This document shows positions 16,811 through 24,395 of a DNA stretch of 64,000 nt, piece after piece (the stretch's first letter is position 1; each line of letters starts with the position of its first letter). Below the pieces are notes generated by a model. It was not told where the DNA came from, searched no databases, and was given only the letters and a program-made list of their open reading frames with translations. This stretch comes from Alishewanella metallidurans (GTDB lineage: Bacteria > Pseudomonadota > Gammaproteobacteria > Enterobacterales > Alteromonadaceae): contig NZ_JALAHQ010000002.1 in assembly GCF_036983985.1 (NCBI RefSeq), positions 1-64,000 on the forward strand. The letters are read 5' to 3'. The translations under genes and the position numbers were made by a program.

Positions 16811-17995
16811 ATGACGAACCCAAATAACGCCACCATCACGACGGTGCACACTGCAGAGTTTACTGCCGGTGATGCGTTAAAAATTCCTACGTTACGCATT
16901 TTGCGAGACGATGGCAGCCTTTACGAAGGTGCCGTTGCGCCAGAGCTAGATAAGGCTACTGCGCTTAAAATGTACGATACTATGGTGTTTATTCGTGTGC
17001 TTGATGAGCGCATGCTAGCAGCTCAGCGCCAAGGTCGTATTAGCTTTTATATGCAGTGCTTAGGCGAAGAGGCCACTACCGTGGGTAGTGCGGCTGCATT
17101 AGATGACAAAGACATGATTATGGCGCAGTACCGTGAACAAGGTGCGTTGCGTTATCGCGGTTTCACGTTAGAGCAGTTTATGAATCAATTGTTTTCTAAC
17201 GAAAAAGATTTAGGCAAGGGCCGTCAAATGCCAGTGCATTACGGTAGTAAAGATATTTACTACATGACTATTTCATCTCCTCTGGGTACGCAAATTCCAC
17301 AAGCCAGTGGTTATGCTTATGCACAAAAACTGCGCGGCCTTAAAAACGGCACTATTTGCTACTTTGGTGAAGGCGCTGCATCTGAAGGCGATTTTCATGC
17401 CGGTTTAAATATGGCAGCGGTACATAAAGCGCCAGTAATTTTCTTCTGTCGTAATAACGGCTATGCCATTTCAACACCAGCTAGTGAGCAGTTCGTTGGT
17501 GACGGTATTGCTTGTCGTGCCGTAGGTTATGGCATGAAAGCGTTGCGTGTTGACGGTGCTGATATTTTAGCGGTGTTTAAAGCAACACAAATGGCGCGTG
17601 AACACACGATGAAACACAATGAGCCGGTGTTAATTGAGTCTATTGCTTATCGCTTAGGCGCGCACTCTTCATCTGACGATCCTAGTGGTTATCGCTCTAA
17701 AGAAGAAGAAGAGAAATGGCGGCAAAATGATCCTATTTCACGGTTTCGTTTATGGTTGCTGGAAAAAGGTTGGTTAAACGAAGCCGATGACAAAAATACC
17801 ATTGATGCATTACGTACAGAAATTTTAGATGCATTAAAAGTAGCAGAAAAAGTGGCTAAGCCTGGTATTGAACACCTTATATCTGATGTGTATGCAGAAC
17901 CTATTCCTGCGTTACAACAACAATTAGACGAACTAAAAGCGCATATCCGTAAGTATCCAGATGCTTATCCGGTAACAGCGGGGAGACTAGACTAA
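16811..17995 (+). CDS. bkdA1: Branched-chain 2-oxoacid dehydrogenase E1 alpha
   Basis: Thiamine-diphosphate-dependent decarboxylase subunit acting on the keto acids of Val, Leu and Ile. The ThDP motif is GEGAASEGDFHAGLNMAAVHKAPVIFFCRNN (starting near residue 188), and the phosphorylation-loop-like HSSSDDPSGYR follows near residue 288. The N-terminal RVLDERMLAAQRQGRISFYMQCLGEEA is the branched-chain form rather than pyruvate E1. Length 394 is typical. Its TAA overlaps the next ATG by one base (TAATG). It is the first gene of a three-gene operon lacking its own E3, which must come from the shared lipoamide dehydrogenase elsewhere. Confidence 0.94.
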   Translation: MTNPNNATITTVHTAEFTAGDALKIPTLRILRDDGSLYEGAVAPELDKATALKMYDTMVFIRVLDERMLAAQRQGRISFYMQCLGEEATTVGSAAALDDKDMIMAQYREQGALRYRGFTLEQFMNQLFSNEKDLGKGRQMPVHYGSKDIYYMTISSPLGTQIPQASGYAYAQKLRGLKNGTICYFGEGAASEGDFHAGLNMAAVHKAPVIFFCRNNGYAISTPASEQFVGDGIACRAVGYGMKALRVDGADILAVFKATQMAREHTMKHNEPVLIESIAYRLGAHSSSDDPSGYRSKEEEEKWRQNDPISRFRLWLLEKGWLNEADDKNTIDALRTEILDALKVAEKVAKPGIEHLISDVYAEPIPALQQQLDELKAHIRKYPDAYPVTAGRLD

Positions 17996-18972
17996 TGGCA
18001 AAAATGAACATGCTTCAAGCCATTAATAATGCGCTTGATTTAGCGATGGCCAAAGACGATAGCGTAGTATGCTTTGGCGAAGACGTTGGCCACTTTGGTG
18101 GTGTATTTCGTGCTACCAGCAAGTTACAAGAAAAGTATGGTAAGGCACGCTGCTTTAATACTCCGTTAACCGAACAAGGTATCGCTGGCTTTGCCAACGG
18201 TATGGCGGCACAAGGTATGAAACCGGTCGCTGAAATTCAGTTTGCCGATTACATTTTTCCGGCGTTTGATCAAATTGTTAACGAAACAGCTAAATTTCGC
18301 TACCGCTCAGGTAACGAGTTCGACGTAGGTGGTTTAGTGTTTCGTAGCCCTTACGGTGGAGGTATCGCTGGCGGCCATTATCATAGCCAATCACCAGAAG
18401 CCTATTTTGCTCATACTCCTGGTTTAAAAGTGGTGATACCGCGTGATCCTTATCAAGCTAAAGGCTTGCTATTAGCGTCTATTGCGTCACCAGATCCAGT
18501 TATTTTCTTTGAACCAAAGAAATTGTACCGTGCATCAGTGGGCGAAGTGCCAGAAGAGTATTACGAAATAGAACTGGGTAAAGCCGAAATAACGCAACAA
18601 GGTAAAGATATTACCGTGCTAGCGTGGGGCGCCCAAATGGAAACGGTACAAAAAGCGGTGGAAATGGCAGAGAAAGAGGGCATCTCGTGTGAAGTAATTG
18701 ACCTGCGCAGCATTTTACCGTGGGATGCTGACACGGTTGCTAACTCAGTGAAGAAAACCGGCCGTTTAGTTATTAACCACGAAGCGCCATTAACCGGTGG
18801 CTTTGCTGGTGAAATTGCCGCAACTATTCAAAAAATGTGTTTCTTACATTTAGAAAGCCCAATTGAGCGCGTGTGTGGTTTAGATACACCCTATCCATTG
18901 GCACTAGAAAAAGAGTATGTGGCCGATCATTTAAAAACCTATGAAGCTATTAAACGCTCGATCAATTTCTAA
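17995..18972 (+). CDS. bkdA2: Branched-chain 2-oxoacid dehydrogenase E1 beta
   Basis: The 325-residue beta subunit that completes the E1 active site. It shows the transketolase pyrimidine-binding domain (CFGEDVGHFGGVFRATSKLQ near residue 24; GIAGFANGMAAQG near 62) and the C-terminal transketolase domain (ITVLAWGAQMETVQKA; RLVINHEAPLTGGFAGEIAA; GLDTPYPLALEKEY). The HYHSQSPEAYFAHTPG loop is diagnostic of branched-chain E1 beta. It is coupled to bkdA1 by a one-base overlap and followed 11 bases later by the E2 gene. Confidence 0.95.
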   Translation: MAKMNMLQAINNALDLAMAKDDSVVCFGEDVGHFGGVFRATSKLQEKYGKARCFNTPLTEQGIAGFANGMAAQGMKPVAEIQFADYIFPAFDQIVNETAKFRYRSGNEFDVGGLVFRSPYGGGIAGGHYHSQSPEAYFAHTPGLKVVIPRDPYQAKGLLLASIASPDPVIFFEPKKLYRASVGEVPEEYYEIELGKAEITQQGKDITVLAWGAQMETVQKAVEMAEKEGISCEVIDLRSILPWDADTVANSVKKTGRLVINHEAPLTGGFAGEIAATIQKMCFLHLESPIERVCGLDTPYPLALEKEYVADHLKTYEAIKRSINF

Positions 18973-18983
18973 CGGAGGCAGCA

Positions 18984-20579
18984 ATGAAAAAAGATTTTAT
19001 TCTGCCTGATATTGGTGAAGGCATTGTTGAGTGTGAACTGGTTGAATGGTTAGTCGCTGAAGGCGATATCATTAAAGAAGACCAACCCGTTTGTGATGTA
19101 ATGACTGACAAAGCTTTGGTACAAATACCGGCGGTACATGATGGCATCGTGTCGAAGTTGTATTATGCCAAAGGCGATATTGCCAAGGTACACGCGCCTT
19201 TATTTGAAATGCAAATTGCCTCTGATGATCACGTGGTGTCTGCCCCAGCGGCAGCCGTTATGTCGCCTGCAGCCGTGGTAACTAATAGCGTTGCGCCAGC
19301 AGCATCAGTAATGGGTAGCGAAGACTTTATTTTGCCAGATATTGGTGAAGGTATTGTTGAGTGCGAATTGGTTGAATGGTTAGTTGCTGAAGGTGATGAC
19401 ATCGTCGAAGACCAACCGGTCTGTGATGTGATGACCGACAAAGCATTGGTACAAATTCCGGCTAAGTATTCAGGCAAGGTAACGCGCTTGTATTATGCCA
19501 AGGGTGAAATAGCCAAAGTACATGCACCTTTATTTGCCATGCAGCATGCCGGCATTGCCGCTGCTACCCCTGTAGTGGCTGCAGCTACTGCCGTGGTTCA
19601 GCAAGCGAATGTTCCGCTGCAGGCCAAAGCCAATGTTCAAGCTGCTAACGTGCAAGCTAAAGTAACCAATGCTAAAGCACTGGCCAGTCCAGCAGTGCGT
19701 CGTTTAGCTCGAGAGCTTAACATTGATTTAAATACTGTACCTGGTAGTGGCGAAAAAGGCCGAGTATACAAAGATGATGTACGCGCCTTTGCTAACGGTA
19801 ATAGCCAAGCTACTGCGGCTACGACAATAGCATCGGCCCCGAGTGCGGCTAATAACACCTCAGTAGCGCCAGCAGCTAATCGCGTTGAGCCAATTAAGGG
19901 TATTAAAGCGATAATGGCGCGGCAAATGACCGAGTCAGTATCAACTATTCCGCATTTTACCTATTGCGAAGAAATTGATTTAACCGAGCTCATCGCGCTG
20001 CGTAGTAGCTTAAAAGATGGCTATGCCAAACAGGGAATAAAATTAACCATGATGCCGTTTTTTATTAAAACGCTGTCATTGGCTATTAAGCAATTCCCGA
20101 TTATGAACTCTCAGGTTAGCGCTGATTGTACTGAACTTACTTATATGACTGATCATAACGTTGGTATTGCGGTTGACTCTAAAGTCGGCTTGTTAGTACC
20201 TAACATTAAAGGTTGTCAGCATAAGTCGGTTATTCAAATTGCCGAAGAATTAGGTCAGCTTACTGACAAGGCCCGAGAAGGTCGCGTAAGCCCTGCTGAT
20301 TTAAAAGGCGGTACTATTAGTATCTCTAATATTGGTGCGCTTGGCGGTACGGTAGCTACGCCAATTATCAATAAACCTGAAGTAGCCATAGTCGCCTTAG
20401 GTAAGGTACAAACCTTGCCGCGCTTTAATAGCAAGGGTGAAGTAGAAGCACGGCAAATTATGATGATTAGCTGGTCTGGTGATCATCGGGTTATTGATGG
20501 TGGCACCATTGCGCGCTTTACTAACCTGTGGAAACAATACTTAGAGCAGCCAGCAAGCATGCTAGTCGAAATGGCTTAA
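18984..20579 (+). CDS. bkdB: Branched-chain 2-oxoacid dehydrogenase E2 (two lipoyl domains)
   Basis: Dihydrolipoamide acyltransferase of 531 residues. Two lipoyl domains lie at residues ~4-77 and ~114-187, each with the lipoyl-lysine motif VMTDKALVQIP (Lys43 and Lys153). An Ala/Val/Pro linker leads to the peripheral subunit-binding domain (ASPAVRRLARELNIDLNTV, ~234-252, then GRVYKDDV). The catalytic domain ends with SGDHRVIDGGT (His501, Asp505). Many Bkd E2 proteins carry one lipoyl domain, so two nearly identical copies are unusual. GGAGG precedes the ATG. A terminator follows the gene at 20621. Confidence 0.95.
   Translation: MKKDFILPDIGEGIVECELVEWLVAEGDIIKEDQPVCDVMTDKALVQIPAVHDGIVSKLYYAKGDIAKVHAPLFEMQIASDDHVVSAPAAAVMSPAAVVTNSVAPAASVMGSEDFILPDIGEGIVECELVEWLVAEGDDIVEDQPVCDVMTDKALVQIPAKYSGKVTRLYYAKGEIAKVHAPLFAMQHAGIAAATPVVAAATAVVQQANVPLQAKANVQAANVQAKVTNAKALASPAVRRLARELNIDLNTVPGSGEKGRVYKDDVRAFANGNSQATAATTIASAPSAANNTSVAPAANRVEPIKGIKAIMARQMTESVSTIPHFTYCEEIDLTELIALRSSLKDGYAKQGIKLTMMPFFIKTLSLAIKQFPIMNSQVSADCTELTYMTDHNVGIAVDSKVGLLVPNIKGCQHKSVIQIAEELGQLTDKAREGRVSPADLKGGTISISNIGALGGTVATPIINKPEVAIVALGKVQTLPRFNSKGEVEARQIMMISWSGDHRVIDGGTIARFTNLWKQYLEQPASMLVEMA
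18993..19544 (+). repeat. Direct internal repeat encoding duplicated lipoyl domains of bkdB
   Basis: Residues 4-77 and 114-187 align without gaps at an offset of exactly 110 residues (330 bases). I count 10 differences in 74 positions, about 86 percent identity. The DNA copies (18993-19214 and 19323-19544) are also similar but differ at many synonymous positions, so the duplication is not from very recent copying or has been maintained by selection. Confidence 0.9.
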
Positions 20580-20620
20580 CAGGCGTTATTAGCCCTTGGC
20601 AGCGTAGTTGCTTTCTGATA

Positions 20621-20647
20621 AAACCCACTGATGCCAGTGGGTTTTTT
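20621..20647 (+). terminator. Terminator of the bkd operon
   Basis: AAACCCACTG/CAGTGGGTTT arms around ATGC, followed by a T run. It lies 42 bases after the bkdB stop and only 18 bases before the next start codon, so the following gene needs its own promoter, read-through, or a promoter overlapping this hairpin. Confidence 0.88.
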
Positions 20648-20664
20648 GTATTTAAGGGATGCTA

Positions 20665-20922
20665 ATGAACGAGTTTGAAGATTTAAAGGTATTATTTCAG
20701 GCCAGCAGCCCACTAATTATTATTGAAAGTTACGAAGAGCCACGGGCGTTGCTACTAATAAAACGCCTTGCCGCTAACTTAATGCGGCCAGTATTTAAGT
20801 GGACCATTACCGAAGGCTTGTTGCGCTTAGATAGTGAACACGCCGCCCAAGTATTTAATGCCGATCCTACCAATGTGTTAGCGCAAATAAAAGCCACGCG
20901 GCAGCGCTGTGTAAAGGCTTAA
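20665..20922 (+). pseudogene. N-terminal remnant of a Ycf46-type AAA ATPase
   Basis: An 85-residue reading frame resembling the N-terminal domain of Ycf46-family AAA proteins (start EFEDLKVLFQASSPLIIIES, then EEPRALLLIKRLA and FKWTITEGLLRL), which precedes the ATPase core in proteins of about 500 residues. It ends after ADPTNVLAQIKATRQR with no Walker A, Walker B or lid region, and the next gene begins four bases after its stop, so the ATPase part is missing rather than frameshifted. It could be a deletion remnant or a retained stand-alone domain. AAGGG lies six bases before ATG 20665. The family assignment is from memory of the pattern and is moderate in strength. Confidence 0.6.
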
Positions 20923-20926
20923 ATAG

Positions 20927-22756
20927 ATGCAATATAAAAGTCAGTTACGTAATTTTTATATACCCGAAGAGCAATCTATTTATTTGCTTAATGCCAACGA
21001 TGCGAAAAAACTAAAAGATTGGGTAGCCTTGTGTATCTCTGAGCTACAAAAACTAGGTTATAAACACATTTCTTTGTTAGGTAAGGGCGCTTATGGCTTC
21101 GCCTTTTGTGGTTTAGATACTACTGGTGAAGAGTGCGTATTTAAATTCTCACGTATTAACTTACCGCAACATATTCAAGAACGTTTGGCCGATGAAGCCT
21201 ACATGCTGTCACAGGTTAAGCACGTTAATGTGCCAAGCTATATCACTTATCAGGTAGTAAAAAAACAAGGCATCTTGATGATGCAACGCGGTAAGGGTAT
21301 CGACTTAGAGCAATTTAGTTTAAAGCATGGGCGTATTAGCGCACGTTTGCTTATTGATATTGCTTGTCAGCTAGCCGATGTACTACTTGCACTACGTAAC
21401 TATCGTAAAGATGGAGAGCCACAACCGATAGTACATGGCGATATAAAGCCTTCTAATTTAGTGTTTGATCAACCAAGTGGTTTACTTAGCGTTATTGATT
21501 GGGGCTCATCAGTTTTTGCCCAGTTAGACCAGCATGGCCAGTATTTGTCTAATAATGTAATGCAACTAATGTCTGCCGATTTACAAATATCGAATGCGCG
21601 TATGGGCGATGTGTATTTTATTGGCCGTGAACAACGCCTAGGTGCGTTGTCTAGCCCACGCTTCGACGAGCAAGGCGTAGCTGGCACCTTATACGCGCTA
21701 GCATCCGGCCAGTCGTGTCGCTTTGGCCATAATGCGATACCTGCACGCAGCTTAGGCTTACCGGTAGAATTTGCGACCTTATTAGACAGTATGCTGTCTG
21801 ACGATGTGCAATTACGTAACCAGGCCGGCGATTATTTTTTACAGCAGATGCCAAGATTAAAACGTTTGGTTTTGCCCGAGGTAAGCTTATTTGACGATAC
21901 GCCACTGCTGCCGGTTTGGGTTAGTCCGCAGGTTCGTGAACTGGATACGGTGGTATACTCGTCACGTAAATCCTTTTTACGCGAGCATAGTGAACAAGAT
22001 GGTATTGCCTATATCGATGATGCGCAGCTTGAACGTTATTATAAAAATTATTTAGAAGGTATGGGCGAAACTGAAAAAGCCTTTGTTGCTGCAGTAAGCC
22101 GATTAGCTAAATATCCGGTAGTGGGGGGCTTAGTTATAAACTGGCAGGTTGATGGGATTTATATCGATTCGAGTTTAAATTTATATAATGAAAGTTTAAC
22201 CGAGTCGTTTGCGCTATCCGTTAATAATGTAATAACGTTAGCTCGCGCTATTGCTAAAATCGGTATCTTTAAGGCATGCTTATTTAACGCCCGTAATACC
22301 ATACATATTAGTCGTGACAGCCGTGACGTCGCTTTTATTCCTGCAGCTGATGCCGTAATACCTTATCAAATCTCACCAATACTCAGTACGGACAATGCCA
22401 GTCGGCAGCATTCTTATTTTGAAGACGGTAAAGATCCTGATGAGCAGCTAACATTGCCGGTCTCAATTATGGATGATATTGCTCGGCTTAACCTAATTCG
22501 ACACACCGGTTGCATTATTTTTGAAGTTAGTAGTTTGTATATGAAGGTACATAGTTATTTTCGTTTGCTCGATCCTGAAGCTGAACCAGAGTTTGCCCAG
22601 TTGCTAAAAAGCATAGTCACCAAAATTGCTTTAATAAACGATGTAGGCGTTGGCGGCTATATGAAACTACCGTACAAAGATACCCGATTTTTTAGCCATC
22701 AAGCGCAACAGCCCGTATGTTACTTTCCGGCTAATCCGCATAAAAGTAACGAATGA
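20927..22756 (+). CDS. Serine/threonine protein kinase-like protein with unknown C-terminal domain
   Basis: A 609-residue cytosolic protein. The kinase fold spans about residues 45-310: glycine loop LGKGAYGFAF (51-60), ATP-anchoring Lys73 in CVFKFS, catalytic loop HGDIKPSN (170-177; Asp172, Lys174, Asn177), and metal-binding DWG (191-193) instead of DFG. The helix-F region reads VAGTLYALASG, lacking the usual Asp. The catalytic residues are therefore present and activity is plausible. Residues ~340-609 match nothing I recognise; they are mixed alpha/beta without membrane segments. The gene starts four bases after the AAA remnant, so the two were probably one operon. No FHA, PASTA or phosphatase partner is nearby. 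Confidence 0.8.
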   Translation: MQYKSQLRNFYIPEEQSIYLLNANDAKKLKDWVALCISELQKLGYKHISLLGKGAYGFAFCGLDTTGEECVFKFSRINLPQHIQERLADEAYMLSQVKHVNVPSYITYQVVKKQGILMMQRGKGIDLEQFSLKHGRISARLLIDIACQLADVLLALRNYRKDGEPQPIVHGDIKPSNLVFDQPSGLLSVIDWGSSVFAQLDQHGQYLSNNVMQLMSADLQISNARMGDVYFIGREQRLGALSSPRFDEQGVAGTLYALASGQSCRFGHNAIPARSLGLPVEFATLLDSMLSDDVQLRNQAGDYFLQQMPRLKRLVLPEVSLFDDTPLLPVWVSPQVRELDTVVYSSRKSFLREHSEQDGIAYIDDAQLERYYKNYLEGMGETEKAFVAAVSRLAKYPVVGGLVINWQVDGIYIDSSLNLYNESLTESFALSVNNVITLARAIAKIGIFKACLFNARNTIHISRDSRDVAFIPAADAVIPYQISPILSTDNASRQHSYFEDGKDPDEQLTLPVSIMDDIARLNLIRHTGCIIFEVSSLYMKVHSYFRLLDPEAEPEFAQLLKSIVTKIALINDVGVGGYMKLPYKDTRFFSHQAQQPVCYFPANPHKSNE

Positions 22757-22896
22757 TTGTACAAATCTCGAGCGAATAAACGCAGTCACCGATTAAAAGT
22801 GACACTGAGTCGAAATCTTTGCTGAGAAGAGGTTTAATTTCTTAGGTAAACCGAGTAATGTACGGGTTTTGAGTTATAAACAGAATACTGCATTTC

Positions 22897-23370
22897 ATGT
22901 CTAACGATAAAACAGCGTCATACAAACTGCTAAATCAGCAAGCTCAAGCCATTATAGAGCAGGAACCTGATCTTATTGCCAATATGGCAAACCTCAGTGC
23001 TTTATTGTTTAACCAGCTACCAGACTTAAATTGGGCCGGATTCTATATCCTACGCGGTGATGAGTTGGTGCTTGGACCATTTCAGGGCCAAGTAGCTTGT
23101 GTGCGTATACCTGTAGGTAAAGGTGTCTGCGGTACGGCAGTGGCTACAGGTCAGGTGCAACTGGTTAAAGATGTACACGAGTTCGAAGGCCACATAGCCT
23201 GCGACAGTGCCAGCAACTCTGAAATTGTGCTACCACTTCGACATAACGGTAACATTATTGGCGTATTAGATATTGATAGTCCTTATATTGCTCGTTTTGA
23301 CTTAGATGATCAGCATGGACTTGAGCAATTTGTTTCTGTGTTTGAACAGCATCTGGCGAAAACGCTATGA
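22897..23370 (+). CDS. msrC: Free methionine-(R)-sulfoxide reductase (GAF type)
   Basis: Reduces free Met-R-sulfoxide using a GAF-fold active site. The three functional cysteines are at residues 68 (QVACVRIP), 78 (GVCGTA) and 102 (HIACDSAS), with the same 10 and 24 spacing as Cys84/94/118 of the E. coli enzyme (YebR). Asp/Glu-rich SNSEIVLPLRH and IGVLDIDSP complete the family pattern. Length 157 is normal. It is the first gene of a cluster with the next reading frame, which overlaps it by four bases (ATGA), and proQ-prc. No clear ribosome-binding site is seen before ATG 22897. Confidence 0.93.
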   Translation: MSNDKTASYKLLNQQAQAIIEQEPDLIANMANLSALLFNQLPDLNWAGFYILRGDELVLGPFQGQVACVRIPVGKGVCGTAVATGQVQLVKDVHEFEGHIACDSASNSEIVLPLRHNGNIIGVLDIDSPYIARFDLDDQHGLEQFVSVFEQHLAKTL

Positions 23371-23675
23371 AAGATGCTATTTCTTTGCATGACTATTTGT
23401 TTGATGTTGCTGACATTGGCGATTGGGAAGGCGAAGAAGAACTAGTAACAGATAAGATTAACGAGGTATATCACGCAGTTTGGCGAGCATTGCCCGACGA
23501 TATTAGCGTGGCGCAGGTTGATTTTTTACTACCAGGGATCTGGGATCAGCTGCGCGGTGGTACCATACTGCTAGAAACAGATGAATACGAACTAATTGAT
23601 TGGGCGTTGGCATATGTTCGCCAACAGCTGGAAGAAGGTATACCTGAAATGGATACCGCAGATGATGAAGAGTGA
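23367..23675 (+). CDS. Uncharacterised small acidic protein
   Basis: A 102-residue acidic soluble protein (GDWEGEEELVTDKINEVYHAVW..., ending MDTADDEE). No motif is recognised. It overlaps the msrC stop by ATGA, so it is translationally coupled, and ends seven bases before the proQ start. Two Trp-rich helices and a Leu-rich middle (VAQVDFLLPGIWDQLRGG) suggest a small helical fold. The tight coupling on both sides argues that it is a real gene. Confidence 0.75.
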   Translation: MKDAISLHDYLFDVADIGDWEGEEELVTDKINEVYHAVWRALPDDISVAQVDFLLPGIWDQLRGGTILLETDEYELIDWALAYVRQQLEEGIPEMDTADDEE

Positions 23676-23682
23676 AGCGTTA

Positions 23683-24378
23683 ATGACCACCCCAACCGAA
23701 CAAAATGTAAAAATTAGCAATGTTAAAGAAGTACTAGCGTATCTTGCGCAGCAGTTTCCAGCATGCTTTAGTTTAACTGGCGAAGCTAAACCATTGAAAA
23801 TTGGTATTTTTCAAGACTTAGCACAAAAGTTACAAGATGATGCAACCGTTAGTAAAACGCAACTACGCCAAGCTTTACGAGTGTATACCTCAAGCTGGCG
23901 CTATCTAGAGTCAACTAAAGAGGGCGTAGCCCGTGTTGATTTAGACGGTGCAACTGGCGAGCTAATTGATGCCTCTCAGGCTGAACACGCCAATAAAGTG
24001 TTAGACGAAAGCAAAGCTCGCGCGGCAGAAAAACGTAAGGCCAAAATAGCGGAAGCCAAAGCTAAACAAGCTACGGTGGCAGCGCCAGAAAAACCTGCTT
24101 ACAAAAAAACTGCGAACAAAAAGCCCGCTACAGCCTCTAACCAAACCAAGGTTAGCCCTACATCAGTGAAACCTGTAGTAGATGTACCGGCTAAACCAGC
24201 GGTAACGTTAGAGCGTATAACAGCAGAGCACATTGTGGTTGGTGGTAAAGTATTACTTAAGCTAGGGCAAAACCCAATGCTTGCAACCGTACTTGAAGTT
24301 AACAAAGACGATGTGACTGTGCAGCTAGGCTCTGGTATGGTGATCAAAACCCGTCAGGACAGCTTGTATTTAGCCTGA
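23683..24378 (+). CDS. proQ: RNA chaperone ProQ
   Basis: Global small-RNA-binding protein of the ProQ/FinO family, 231 residues (E. coli 232). The FinO domain is at residues ~10-120 (VKEVLAYLAQQFPACF, then LRQALRVYTSSWRYLE), followed by a Lys/Ala-rich disordered linker (ESKARAAEKRKAKIAEAKAK). A C-terminal Tudor-like domain follows (VGGKVLLKLGQNPMLATVLE to the end). Upstream in-frame starts exist inside the preceding gene, but ATG 23683 matches the family N-terminus. The proQ-prc pair is conserved with E. coli. Confidence 0.95.
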   Translation: MTTPTEQNVKISNVKEVLAYLAQQFPACFSLTGEAKPLKIGIFQDLAQKLQDDATVSKTQLRQALRVYTSSWRYLESTKEGVARVDLDGATGELIDASQAEHANKVLDESKARAAEKRKAKIAEAKAKQATVAAPEKPAYKKTANKKPATASNQTKVSPTSVKPVVDVPAKPAVTLERITAEHIVVGGKVLLKLGQNPMLATVLEVNKDDVTVQLGSGMVIKTRQDSLYLA

Positions 24379-24395
24379 CCAACTCTGAGACGCTT

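Noticed and set aside
22780..22815. Short GTCAC/GTGAC stem after the kinase gene
   Set aside because: Five-base stem with long loop and no T run; insufficient for a terminator call.
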